The translations under genes were made by a program, and so were the position numbers. Shown here in pieces: positions 1-12,900 of a stretch of DNA of 64,000 nucleotides (its first letter is position 1; every line of letters begins with the position of its first letter). This stretch comes from Nymphaea colorata (lineage: Eukaryota > Streptophyta > Magnoliopsida > Nymphaeales > Nymphaeaceae). The notes below the pieces were generated by a model. It did no database searches and had not been told where the DNA came from. It saw nothing but the letters and a program-made list of their open reading frames with translations. Where the stretch lies: assembly GCF_008831285.2 (NCBI RefSeq), contig NC_045139.1:11132704-11196703 (forward strand), written 5' to 3'.

Positions 1-387
1 GGGGGCGTATTAAAGAAGAACCTTCAATTTTGACTCATGAGCAATCAAGTCAGCAAGGAAATCGTCTATCAAATAGTGTAATGCCCAAATTCAATGCAAC
101 GTTCAGTTTTGGTATCGACAGCTGCAAGGAACAAAACGCTTCTATGGAACGTCATTTAATGGGCTCTACAAATGGAAAGCAGCAGTTATCATGTGCCAGC
201 CAGAATGCTCCCAATCTGATCCACGATTCTCACAATGCAACGCAAGGAGAAAAGGAAATAAATCTTGATGAGAGGATAAGAAGAAAAGGAAAAAAGAAAG
301 ATCATAAAGATGGTGATTTGGCTCACGATTCTCAAACTGAAATAATTATGCCCAAAAATCTCTCACTGGTTACAGGGAGATTTTTGT
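1..387 (+). CDS. 3'-terminal coding exon of an unidentified gene (partial)
   Basis: The frame starting at base 3 is open from the window edge to a TAG stop at 385-387, giving about 127 residues of a C-terminus; there is no need for an internal start, because the frame is also open upstream of the first methionines. The peptide is polar and rich in Ser, Asn, Gln and Lys, with a basic cluster (RIRRKGKKKDHK) near residues 94-105 that could be a nuclear localisation signal. I see no recognisable domain, membrane segment or signal. The lack of any ATG at the edge and the AT-rich non-coding DNA after the stop suggest a last exon followed by a 3' UTR. I do not recognise the family, and a chance open frame or a retained intron cannot be excluded. 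Confidence 0.4.
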
Positions 388-1222
388 AGCCTCTTACTAC
401 TGTACAAAAAGTGACGATGTGCATAGAAAGTGTAATCAAGAAAAAAGAAAAAGAAAAGAAACAAAGAAGGAAGGCACTTTGATTTTCTGATTGTGGACGT
501 AGGTTCTCAAGGACCGAACCACGTAAATCTTGTGTTTTCTCTTTTCCTCTTCCTTTCTCTATTGCTTCCTATTTTCTTTAAAGTTCTTGTATGATTTATA
601 TGAGTTGATCAACTCCATTCATGGAGTGAGCGAATCATGACTCTGGTCAGCAGTCATATGTTCTATTCTAAGACAAGTTTACAAACTGATCTATTGTTCT
701 CTTGCTTGAACTTTTTCAAGGTGGTGTTCTCTTGATGGTTTTATATATGGAACTTAAGTGAACTTTGTTCTTGTATAGTAGCAATAAGCAAAACAAAATT
801 TGTACTTACCCTGTTACAAGAACTTTCATGTAAACCTGTCTTCCCTTGAACGCGGAGACTGGAAGCACAGCGCCGGGCGCCAGCCTTCTGCTCACTTGAA
901 CGAAACCCGGGCACTTCAGGTTGTAGCATCCAGTTTTGGCATAGGCATCCCTCTTGGGGTGTGTATGTCATGCCTGGTTCCATGGCAAAGTTTCCTTCTT
1001 TCTTAACCAGTAGGTTCTTTTAAACACAAATTAATTGCATCCAGAGACTTAGTTGCACTCTTGGCAGCGTCAAATAATGTCTGTCCATCCTGCCTGACGT
1101 TTGTTTCTGTCTTATCCGATCGATCTGTATTATCCGATGTTTGTGTCTTTCATCCTTAGTTCTGTCTGTTTTATCTAGTGTTTGTATCTTCTCTAATCAG
1201 TTTTGGCTATCATATTTGTTTT

Positions 1223-1273
1223 GTCCGCTATATGATATCTTATTTTTTGAACATGTTATATCATATAGCGGAC
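1223..1273. repeat. Perfect 16-bp inverted repeat (hairpin)
   Basis: The arm GTCCGCTATATGATAT at 1223-1238 is matched exactly in inverse by 1258-1273, with a 19-base spacer. It may be the relic of a small inverted-repeat transposon or simply a stem-loop. No flanking target duplication is obvious. Confidence 0.75.
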
Positions 1274-1546
1274 ATAACGCTAGCTCAAATGTGAGTTACT
1301 TCCAACTTTAGAAAATGGACAAGGACAACGAAATTTTAATACATGTTTACAAAAGAAACCTCCCAACAACATATTTTCATACAGGAAACTCACATACATT
1401 TACAAAACTCTAAACAAAAACCGCTCATGAATTCTTAGCCTTCACATAATGCCTATGCAATTTCAAGAAAGAAAGCCAAAAAATCTCTTAAATTACAGTG
1501 TCTTTTCCATCTGGCTCTTCTGTTTCATCGTGGAGACCTCATACTC

Positions 1547-1550
<4 letters not shown>

Positions 1551-1582
<32 letters not shown>

Positions 1583-1683
1583 GTAACTTTAGGAATAAAA
1601 CCGACTTTGAGCCCTGGAAGTTACTACTATATATATATATATGTAGGAATAAAACCGACTTTGAGCCCTGGAAGTTACTACTT
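1551..1683. repeat. Duplicated foldback unit with (TA)n tracts
   Basis: A (TA)n tract at about 1551-1579 is followed by a unit whose ends are inverted (TAGTAGTAACTT and AAGTTACTACTA). Its core (AGGAATAAAACCGACTTTGA) occurs at about 1590-1609 and again at about 1645-1664, each copy followed by the same GCCCTGGAAGTTACTACT. A second short TA tract separates the copies. It looks like a tiny non-autonomous inverted-repeat element that duplicated within a microsatellite. Confidence 0.6.
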
Positions 1684-1954
1684 ATGTTTGCATATACAAT
1701 CGTTTGTATATGCAGCTGTTGTGATGCGGGATTTCCTTTGTAGATCATGATCAATAAGATATTCTGTTCGGATCTTCATGTGCTAATGCTTTCATACATA
1801 AGGAAACATGTAATAAGTGCATGCATATAGTTTATGTTGCATGGCAATTCTCATTTATCGGTTATGAACTGAGGGACGTATATTTAAGAGTGCACAGACA
1901 GACCAAAGCAGTTGGGGAATTTTTTAAAGAAGTCCATCAAATGGCTAAAATCGA

Positions 1955-2240
1955 TTCTGAAACTGAATGAACGGGTCTGAAAAACCCTAAATCGGTCTGA
2001 AAATCAACTGAATCGGTTTCGAAAAGCATGAACCGGTTTGAAAATCAACTGAACTAGTCTGAAAAACAACTGAACTGGTCTTAAAATCAACTGAACCGAT
2101 TTGAAAATCAACTGAACCGGTCTGAACCATTTTAAACTTGAACTAAATCGGTTCCGAAAAGCACGAACCGGTTTTGAATCGAGTCGAATCAGTCTTAAAC
2201 CGAATGAATCAGTTCGATTTTCTTTTGAATCAGTTTAAAA
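1955..2240. repeat. Degenerate tandem array of ~20-28-bp units
   Basis: Variants of CTGAACCGGTCTGAAAATCA recur about ten times with substitutions and small length changes, in the same orientation. The array grades into a segment with GGTATGGATAC-like motifs at about 2265-2400. I see no coding frame of note. It is probably a minisatellite inside or next to an old transposon. Confidence 0.65.
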
Positions 2241-2389
2241 AGAAAACCGTTTTACAAAGTTTAAAACGTATGGATACGGGTTGGGTACCCGATGTGGATC
2301 TAAAAGAACCGTATGGATATCGGGTGCAACGACCCGGCACAGATCCAGAAGAATCGTATGGATACGGGTCGGGTCCAACATGACTCGAC

Positions 2390-3240
2390 CCGGATCCAAA
2401 ATCTTCAACTTAAGCGGGCAGCCGGCAAAAAAAAAAAATTTTATACCCGCCTGCCTACCGCTCGAGCGGTTTCTGGTAGCGTAATCGATGCTCGATTTGC
2501 CAAACACCGAACGGCAGATCGAGCGGCAGAAACCCCTCCGACAGGCCTCCTTTGACCTTGGGTGGGCGTCGGGGGGTTGCACAGCCCCGTTTGGTGACGG
2601 CGAACTCACCGGCGGTTGCCCCTCGCCAGCCGTCGACCCTCGCTGCCATCGTCTCTCTCTGTGCCCCTTTCCCTTTTGTGGCTGCGACGGAAGACGAGAA
2701 GCCACCGGCAGGCCACCCAACAACGTGGGTGACCGCCGGCGGGTCGCGCCAGGACGGTCGGAGGCCGGCCGGCCGACGCCCACCAAGATGACCGGAAAAC
2801 GGCCACGCCAGTGTCGGTCGGTGACCCTCACAACGGCCGGCCGTCGCCCAAATGGCCGGCCGTCCCCGCCCAAAAATGGTGGAAGTCGTCTGTCGCCCAA
2901 AACTAAAGTCGTCGCCCCTTTCCTTTGCCTTCTTTCTGCTGCTGCAACAGAAGGCCCACGACTTCCATCGCCCACGCCTACAACGGAAGTTCGGTGGCTT
3001 CCATCACCCTAACGGCCGGCGTTGCCCCTCCTTCGTTACTCTGCCTCGACCGTCACCGGAGGAGGAGGAGGCAGCGTTTCTCCTTAGAGAGGGGCAAGAA
3101 AGGGGAAGCGTTTCTCCTTAGAGAGGGGCAAGAAAGGGGAAGGAGAGAAGTTGACACTGCCTGTCGCTCCTTCGGGCCTCTCATGGCGTGCATGCAACAG
3201 AGAATGGGAAAAGGACTTTGATTGATCCATGTAGCTACCG
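2390..3240. repeat. GC-rich repeat-like block with a 35-bp direct duplication
   Basis: This block is strikingly GC-rich against the AT-rich surroundings, with many CCGGCCG-type words and a palindrome ACCGCTCGAGCGGT near 2457-2470. A unit beginning GCGTTTCTCCTTAGAGAGGG is duplicated head to tail at about 3074-3143. It has open frames on both strands but none resembles a known protein. It may be an internal part of a DNA transposon or a captured gene fragment. Confidence 0.45.
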
Positions 3241-3934
3241 TACGACACAAAAAAAAAAAAAATCACCTCTGATAGTAATTGATGGACTAATTGATGGAAA
3301 GATTCCATGCATACACGAATATGCCCTAAACAAGATCATGTTAAATCATTCAAAACCTTAATTGTAGCAGAAGCGTTACTTGAATCTATCTAAACAACAT
3401 GAACGGTAGATCGCAGTAGGATCTTCTAGGGTCTGTACGACGCACATGCGATCTCTCTCAGATAAAGGAGACAACTCTAGAAACAATGTTTCAAGCAACC
3501 GTTTTACGACCCTAAGGACCACTACCCATTTATATCAAAAACAATTATGGATTTAACCCCTCAAAGAGTCTGTAATTACGTAAATATATCTATACAATAT
3601 AAAATACCTTATACCATATAAAATAACGTAATATTCCAAAACACAATCAATTAAGTAACAGTATTCTTATTATGAAATGGAACTGTCAGTTTTTGCATCT
3701 TCAGCATCCATCGATCAGAGACAATGATAAACAGTTCCTGTCATGGTATCACCATCACCAATATAAAAGAAATAAAATAATAACCAACATAAAATGAACA
3801 CCAATACCATCAGCTCCTGCTGTATTGTCCACCCACCAACAGTTCAAAAATTTTACATAGCTTTGATGCATATATGAGAGAAACAGAGGTCTGTTTGCAG
3901 TTTTATTGCTGCTTGGAGAAATTCCTCTCTTCGT

Positions 3935-6900
3935 TCACATGCCAACCGTGGCCTTGTACAGCTGCTTCAGGCATGCGGCGATCTCATCAGCTGAGGCTCC
4001 TTCAGAGGTGCGAATGAGGAGGGGGCTCTCTGGTGGCACAGTGTCCTCTCTGTGGTAGGAACCATTTGTCCTCAGGAGCTCCTCTGACCCATTTTCTACC
4101 ACGCCCTTGAGGAGCATGGTCTTGTGGGAGCCAGACAGAAGCTCCTCGTAGTCGGTGTCTCCACGCTCTCCAAGGAGCACATACATATTTGCAACATTTA
4201 GACCCCACCGAACAAAGAGGTACCTGCACATAGAAAGTGAGGGAGACGGAGAGAGGTCAAACTTAGTCTTGCTTCATCTTTTGATCTTTCTGTGATGTGG
4301 CTGCTCCTAAAAAAGAAAGCTTTATTATGGCTTTATCACGAATTGACTCATCTTCCACATTTTCTCTACGTCGAAATTTGACATAGGTCCATGTGTTTCT
4401 AAGGAAAAAGTATTGCATAAGAACCGGGCATGGCATTCCACCCTGCCAATAGCTGTTGAACATTGTTATGCTCGTTATGCTACACCTGCATGCATGTTAT
4501 AGCTTCATTAATTTACATAACTATACGTAATCAATGCTCCTCGTTTGTGGTATCCAACTCATGATTTTTTTTAGGCGTTTATTGTTGAAAGATATTGATG
4601 AGTTATTTTGCACGTATTTTAATGATTTAACAATGGATGCATGCACAAAAGTTGAGGTTTTGACTTCCAAGCCATACTAATACAAGATATGTCAGGATTA
4701 CATGTGGACACATGGGTTCAGCTCACAAGGCTCAAGCATTCAACAGGACACAAGTCATAGTCATATGTTTTCTTTTTCTGTATTTTAATGTAAAGAAATT
4801 ATTTGAGGAATTGTTACCAAAGCACCGAAGAACTAATAAAATTACTAAATAATGGGCATACAATTCATGTCTCAACCTGCATTTTCTCACGTCAACAGGG
4901 GCATGAATGAAGGATACAGCCACAATGGCCCTAATTCGCCTTCAGTAACATGGTACAGAATTTGTGTCTTAGCAGATTCCAATCTGCTTGAATATTAATC
5001 ATGAACAACACAAACAAGGATGGTAAAGTCGGTGCCTAAATAGTCACTCAAAGATGACACATAGTGTACGTGTCGTGGATGTGGAGGATAGGGCTGTAGA
5101 TGTTCGTACCTGAGTGCCTGTGATCTAGATGCAAGCAGAGGAATGACTTGTAACCGCGTAGAGTTCCTGCAATACATTAGATGGCACCGCAGTCCCCTCA
5201 TGCGAAGCTTCTGCCTCAGTTCATCTATATTCTTTGCCTGCATTAGAGGCACAATACAAATTCAGGCAGACACCACAAAAGGAAAAATGGCAAAATCTAT
5301 TAGTTTTAGAACCAGTTGAAAGAATTCCTCGTTCTTGCTTTTAGACCAAGTAGCCACTATTCTTTTTATTTACATAAAGGCATTTTGCTTCTCCTTTCCA
5401 GCAGGAGAATATACTATATTATGATTAATCCATATTCTTTTCATGCAATATGATATGATAAATTATTTACGAACTAATAGAAAAATACTGTTAGCGTAAA
5501 TGTGCCAGTTAGCCATACACCTTTTTAGGATCCTTTACTAAATATGAAATACAGTGAGCATTGCACGCTGTCTCATCTTCCTCAATAACACTTGAAGAAT
5601 TAGAAGACTTCCCATTCCTCATCTCTGAAGAATTCATCAATTTTGTGATAGTCTTTCTCAGTCCATCATATCCCCATCTGTAGTCAATGTGTGAAGCATA
5701 GTCACGGTCTGGGCAGAGCTTCCCATTTTCCATACATTGGTGTGTGCCTGGGTAATAGACCTCACTCCCACTGCTGCATATCAGAGCATCAAATTCTGTG
5801 GCTTGAATTTTTCCTGATGCCAACAACTGCAACGTCTCTGAGAGAGGCATTGCTGTTGACAGTGCAAATCCAGAAACTCTTGATGCCAATGTGTCTGACT
5901 TAACAGCCTTGAACGTTTCCTGGATCGCCTTCAGCATCTTCGTAATTGGCTTTCCTTCTTCATTATAACTGTCCAATGCTATCACAAAAAGCCTCTTCCT
6001 TCTTCTTAATGCTGGATACTTATTTAGTGAATTCTCATTCTGTTTCTTGCTCACATCTGTCTGTTGCACGTCAGTTGATGCTTTCTTTAATTTGTTCATA
6101 ATTCGCTTCACCTGGTCTTGTACCCCAGGATCTGCTTCTGCTGCCACCTTCTCAAGTTCCTCAGGATCATATTCAGCTGAACCATTGACAGATGATCTCT
6201 CACCATCAACTGAAAGCCTGAGGGACATGTCCTGCACATCCTTCAACGAATCACCCAATGAATCTTCTGCTATTGTATCATCCAGTGGTGTATCCAATTG
6301 CCAATGGGGGTGCCTCATCCTGCAGCTTGCCACCCTTGTAAGGTAAGTTCGGCAATGCTCTGGCCATGAAAACAAATGGATGTTCTTCCATCCATTCTTT
6401 CTGCATTCTGACCAGAGATTTTTATCTGCAACCAATTTCAGCAAGGCATCCGCAATAGCTTTATCATCGTGAGGATCCACCAGCAATCCATTGTTCAATG
6501 CCTAAACCATTTAAAAGCATGCAACAATAAGATTCAGGAACCTTTGCCACTTCCTAGATATATGCCAGATATCATACCCGGTGGATGTCAACTGGACCCC
6601 CATTCTTTGTCGCTACCATTGGCAAGCCATGTGCGGCTGCCTGCAACAGGCATCAGAAGTAAATATCCACATGGTAAAACAAACACACACAGACACAAAT
6701 ATAAAGAGAGATGATATTTAGCATCAGAATCAGAGCCAACCTCAATTAGAGTAAGACCAAATGGCTCCACCAGAGCTGGATTTATGAATACTCCCTGTAA
6801 TTTCAACAAGTTACAGAGGATTAACAACGATATGAGATAAATAACAATAGATAGACAAAGAAAATCACAAACCTTAGCCTTTGCTGCTAGCCTATAGATC

Positions 6901-9900
6901 TCTGGTACATCAGACTGTTTATGATGCTTTGGGTATGCAACCTGGCCATACAGATCATACTTATCTATCATCTTCAGAACTGTAGTGAGTACACTAGCGT
7001 TACCTCCAGTCATTTCATCGATGTCGTCCCTGTTTCCCATAATCAATGTCTGCATGCAACCATAAATTTAAATCGATGAGGATGTTAAACCTGCTGGGTA
7101 AATAACAGAAGTAAAGGTCAGATACTTACCAAATTTGCAAGTTCTCTTAAAGGACGACACTCACCAAAGGCTTTCAAGAGTGTAGTTATGTTCTTCTTCG
7201 GATCTGGCCTAGACAACGCCAATATCATTGGCTTATGTGGATTTGTAAGAAAACGCATCACCTGCAATATCCTAACAGTTTATAATGCATGATAGAAATT
7301 GATGTAAGGTTCACATCAAGCTTCTTCAATTAAAAAAGCACATAAACATAAACATAAACTGACTTGTGACTTCATGGTTCAACTCTCCGTAGTGATGGAT
7401 CACAAACCATATTGCCTGTCCACTCCCATTGACTTGCAATAACTAACTAGGAGATTTATCAAGCTTGGTTCATGCCCAATAAATGTATAGTATCATGTAC
7501 ATTTGCTACAGGACACTGTATGGACATAATTGAGTAAGATGAGGTTCAGAAACTACTGTTGTGCAAGAGAGAGATAGTGTGTGTGTATAATGTTGCATGT
7601 CCCAAACGGCCAAACCAAACGTCATATCATCTAAACAAGGGACAAAAATTCTAAGTGAAGTGCCACATAACATATAACTTGGTGATGCATGTCACCCAGC
7701 ATAGTGGTCTGGGAATTTGGACTACAACAGAAGAAGCCCCAGTTGAAACAACGCCCTATAATTTAAATTTTCAGTCTTTAGTTTGAAACATACATCAGTC
7801 CATATAAGTGGAACAGACTTAGGAGAAGCACCCTCTGTGATCAATGCTGCAAGTTCACCATCAGCTTCATTGGGATCCTGCTCTTGAACCACGTTGCTGA
7901 AGTCCATACCAGGAGGTATAACCTGTGTAAGTACCAGCAGTATCTTGAGTTCCAAAAACCAATAATAGCAGATAGTTTACTTTTCATGATTAGTTGTACA
8001 AAAAAGTTTCCCTATTCTGGAAGGGAAGACTGCAGTTACGACCTCTTAAGGGACAATAAAGAAATGAGCAGCACAATCTGGCAGGATGAGAATTAGCTTG
8101 ACATTAATAGTAACCCTTGCATTTTATGCAGTTAAGGAGCTAGAACGAACAAGTAACGGGAAAATGATCGAAAATATAAGGGAAAAAAATCTTAAATTTC
8201 AGAATTTTTTATATGCTTTGATCCACTTAATATGCAGAAATTGAAGCTCTTTCATTCTTAGAGGATGTAACAACTGAGTATGCTGACTGCTTTACAATTT
8301 ACAAACATTTTCCTAAACACAAATAATATTACAACTAGTTTGCCCCTTTCACAGTTCAAATTAGATCAAAATTAACAACATAGAAAGGACAAAGCAAAAA
8401 AATTGTTGCATCCCCTAAATGGCACTTTCTGAAGTACTTCGTACCCAATTTGGTAAAACATGATATAGTAAGTCGATGTTTTGAAATCATGATAAATGCC
8501 AACACATATGAACTATAGAAATAAAGAGATAGTGTTGAACATATTTGGCCTGCTGACTGCGAGTTCTCCCCTTTCTTTCTTTTTGTGTTTAGATGTGCTT
8601 AGGTATACACGCATGTGCTATTCTGTGCCTCTCTGTATGTGTGTGCTTCTTTGTCTATTTTTCCACACATACCGCCATTCTTGGCATGTAACGGCCGTGG
8701 CAGTTTACTCCTCTCCTACCGCGAGCTCTTAACACCTTCTCAAGTTTGACATCAAAACCATCATATAGGCCCCATTGTTCTTCAATTTCCTGCTTAGTAC
8801 TTGTAATGACAAGTTCTGCAGCATCAAGAGAGAGTTCTTCAGCCTCTATGCGCCGCATTATCTTGTAAGTTGCATTTATGTCCTCCTTTGATTGACGACC
8901 CTGCTTAAGAAGTTGTTCTAGCTTATTCCGACCAAGAGAATGGCCCGTAAGAACCATAGGAACATTCAAGGCACCAGAAAGAAGTGCAGCACTATCACCC
9001 GCGTCTGCATAGTGGCCATGAATGACATATGGCCATACCGGCTGCCCCTTGCCAATCTGCTCTGCCAACACTTTGGACATGTTAAGGATGTGAGCTAAAG
9101 CTCCATCAACAAACTCTTGGATATAAGGCCACAATAACTCTTTGCGAAGATACTTATCTCTAGGACCAAAGGGTATACGTATAATGTATGCACCACTACT
9201 CTCTCCTGCATCATTTCCATCTGAATCATATGATCCTGGAGCTAACATCTCTGTCGGCTCCCCATAACTCCAGTCAACATCTGGTGATGATACTTGACGG
9301 GTAAAGAGGTCCACCCTGTATACTCCAGGCATCATAGAGAGTGCCCTGGAAAGCTCTACCACATATTTCACCTGAACAATTTTCCATGTTGCATGTCAAT
9401 CATACACGGATTGCTTAGCATTGCATTCAGAAAGATACAACAGTACCTGACCGCCAGTATCAGAATCTCGACCCAGCTCCATGTTTTCTCCACGAACTAG
9501 ACCATGCAAACTATTTGAACAAAGACATTTACGTTATTTCATCGCGAAGAAATCAAGACTGCCACAGATAATAGAATATCTTTTCTTAGAAAAGAAAATA
9601 AATGCATTAAAAAATCAGACAGAATAAGAAAGAATGAAGCATCACAACGTTCCTAATTGAGCCTTAAAAACTTTCGCCATTTATAATCATTATACAAGAT
9701 CTAATAAAATATGCAGAACATATTGTAAGATGCATCTTGTGCCATTGATCCACAACTCATGAGATTACATGTTTCTCTAATCATGATGAGCCCATAGAGC
9801 TGGAGACCCTACATAGTTACACATTAAATTTGATTTCAAATAGTAACATTGTAATTTTTTAATGAATTGAATTTATGAAAATAGTTTTGGACTGCTCCAG

Positions 9901-12900
9901 ATAAGGCAGTTGACACGTGGTACACAAAAGGTCATATAAATGTCATAGAAAGCATTAAAATACCTGCAATTATCTCATTTGGTCTAGAAATGGTCTGTCA
10001 ACAACTAGGAAGATCTTTGAAAAATTTTCCAGATGACATGATGATCTGTATATAAAAGATTTTGATTTTTTGGCATGTCAATGTCATACTCTGTGAATGA
10101 TTCATAACATCTAAGAGATTCAGAGCCCCAAATTGGTTACTGATTCTGCATTTCTGTATTGCCAGGATATTTCTATATATTTGTCAGAGAACAATGCCCT
10201 CAAATAAGATGGAAAATTCAAGTATAGTTTTCTGCATTTCCTTCTAGCATGCGCTTATGATTTTAGTACATGATTTCTCATAAAAAGAAAGCTACAGTCC
10301 CCTATAATATTGATGACCATGTAGATCTGTATACTTGCACAGTATTATTAGAAACTGTATGCACTTATTTTAGTGAATTTGTTGCTTGAAGTTTACGTAT
10401 TTGTACCACTGTTTGTGTTCTACCAGAAAGGGTCTTAAGTCGTCAAACTTGCTGGGTCGACCCGCCGACCAGCAGGTCAGTCAGGTAATCCAGGTCATGA
10501 GTTTCCAAACAACGGTTGAAATTTCCAAGTATTTTACTGACTCCTACATTCTCAACACGAATGTATTTCATTTTGTTTAATACATTAATTCTACATGTTC
10601 TTTTTGTTTCATTAGTTGCAGTCATGCAGGGACAGCATGATTGTCCTAACCACGGTATGCAAGTCTGCACTCCAAAGTCCAACCTCTCAAGAACTAAGTA
10701 ACATCGACTCTTCAAAAAGGTTGTCAAACTCCAGTCATGTTCATGATTGTCCTGACCATGGCATGCAAGCTCTGTCCTGTCAATATCCAAGTAACATGCA
10801 CTCTTCAAAGAGGTTGCTGAACCCAAGTTGACACAACCAAGAAGCAGGTGCTGGTGTGGCTTGGGTATGGCAATAGACAAATTACTAGTAACATGATAGC
10901 CTGTTAACTGCTAATTGCTAGTTTTATTGTTTGTTTGTGGACAATATTATCGCCAGTTTTATTGTTTGTAGGCACTTTTATACACGCACACACCCATACC
11001 CACATCCTGCACCTGTGTGACATAGGTGAAGATTCAATAGTTCAACTATAGTCACGGTAGGTGGCGATCATTCTGTTACCAGGATATGCTTTGCCTATCC
11101 ATGTCAGCCCTCTGTTTGATCAATCTCTTGTTTGACAAGGAAAAAGTTAAGAAAAAAAAAAAAGATTACTCGGTCTCTGCTGACCTCTGTTGCCCTAGTT
11201 GCGCACTTAAACCCCTCCCTTTATCTCTCACATCTCTCTTTTTCAGGATTTGGCTGGACAGGAAAGAAGATGCCTCAGCCACCCAATGCTACTCCTAGTT
11301 GACCTCAAGCTTGTGCAATTAATTTTTAGTAACCAACAAGCTCTAAAAGTACTATGAGGGTTTCCTGATATTTTACATTCATAAGTTGAAATGCCTAAAA
11401 CCCAAAAAGAACAAAATCTCTACTACTTTTGAATGAAAATATGTTTTCCTTAGTAATATTTGATGTTTGAAAAATGAAATAGCTAATATTTGGTGCATCA
11501 TGTTGCTCATAAGGGAATTACTGGGCAAAAAACCAGTGAAATTTTCCATATTCTTCAATGTTGCTTAGACCAATTTACACCATTTCTTTAGTTAAACTAG
11601 TTTCTTCATTCTACTGCAAACTTGAAGCCGTCCTGGTTTAGATGTCCTGTTCCACCATTGGAGGTGTGCTATTTCTTTAATATGTATCATGAGCTGAAAA
11701 ACTGCAGGGCATCCACTTGCTGCACTAACAATGATCTAATTTACAAGATATAAGCACATCCGTCATCAAAAGTATTGAATTTCTTTAAGCTCATTAAATC
11801 TTGACACCAAATTCCAAGTGTCCTACCATCAGATGTACCTTCAATATGTGGATGGCCTTTCTCTTAAGGAAGCTAAGAAAAAACCTTTTATCAGTTTTCT
11901 TTTCACTTTTCTTAGAGCCTGTGTATTTCTGGTTATACCATGCCTGAAATGCATTAATGAAAAGGAATAGATGCAAAGATGGTGAAACAACAGAAGTATA
12001 TTTGCTCAAAAATTCTCTGCCCAAATGCAGAACATTTGGCCAATGTTAGAAACTATATTAGTCTTCACAAAATATGGTTTTCCAGAACCATCACTACTGC
12101 ACAGTTGTCAATCACACTAGCTATGTATAGATACAAGAACAGGAAACATGAGAAGCAAAAAGAACCTTACAAGTATTGCTACTTGGTACCCAAAGAAAGA
12201 ACAGAATAAGAGTAAAACAATAAATATGCCATGCATTGCTCTTACGCAAACAAATATATGTTTATTCATTTATTACCAAGCTACAGCATTTTAATAGGAA
12301 ACCTTAAGAAAGGGACAACAGTTCAAAGTCCATAGAGTTAATGAGGATACGCAGAGAACAATTACTCCAGTATGGCTCCACGACTCTATGCAGCCACCAA
12401 GGCTAAACCAATTATCCAAGAGAATAAGATATTCATGTTATTTCTCAAAAAATCAGGTGCCGTTTCTGCACTAGATTACTTACTTAAAATAGATAAAATA
12501 AGAACTAAAGAAGAAACTCTTGCAGAGATAAAACAAAAAAGCATGTCTTGACAAAGTAATAAGGAAAGACTAAAAAAGTTAATATATTCGTAGATAAAGA
12601 AACAACAATATACCTGATAAGCACAATGTAAAGTTTCTTTTCCTTGTTGTCATCAGACCAAACCTGAAGATCTGAAAAGTTCCTCTGAAATTTATGCCTT
12701 GGAGTCTCACTTAGCACGAATGTTTCCCCTGGATTATCACCCCTTTCCCCTTCAGATAAATCTTCTGACATATCCTCTGTTGCATCCCTCCTTCCTTGCT
12801 CTCGTTCTAGTCTGCGGCTTGCTAGCCTTTGAAAATCTTCCCATTCCAACTGTCCAAAGAAAGCATGAAGAATTGAGCATAATTTGACTGGGATAATATG

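Larger units (their letters stand above)
388..3934. other. Spacer between the left-edge gene and SPS
   Basis: No gene could be supported here. The first few hundred bases are probably the 3' UTR and flank of the left-edge gene. The rest holds, in order, a perfect hairpin (1223-1273), a duplicated foldback with TA tracts (1551-1683), a degenerate tandem array (about 1955-2240), a GC-rich repeat-like block (about 2390-3240) and AT-rich DNA that includes the SPS 3' UTR. The open frames in the GC-rich block overlap on both strands and show no conserved domain, so I treat them as spurious. Confidence 0.6.

Noticed and set aside
2235-2975. A 246-residue open frame on the minus strand in the GC-rich block
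   Set aside because: Open frames occur there on both strands and in several phases because stop codons are rare in GC-rich DNA. The peptide is Arg/Pro/Gly-rich with no domain.
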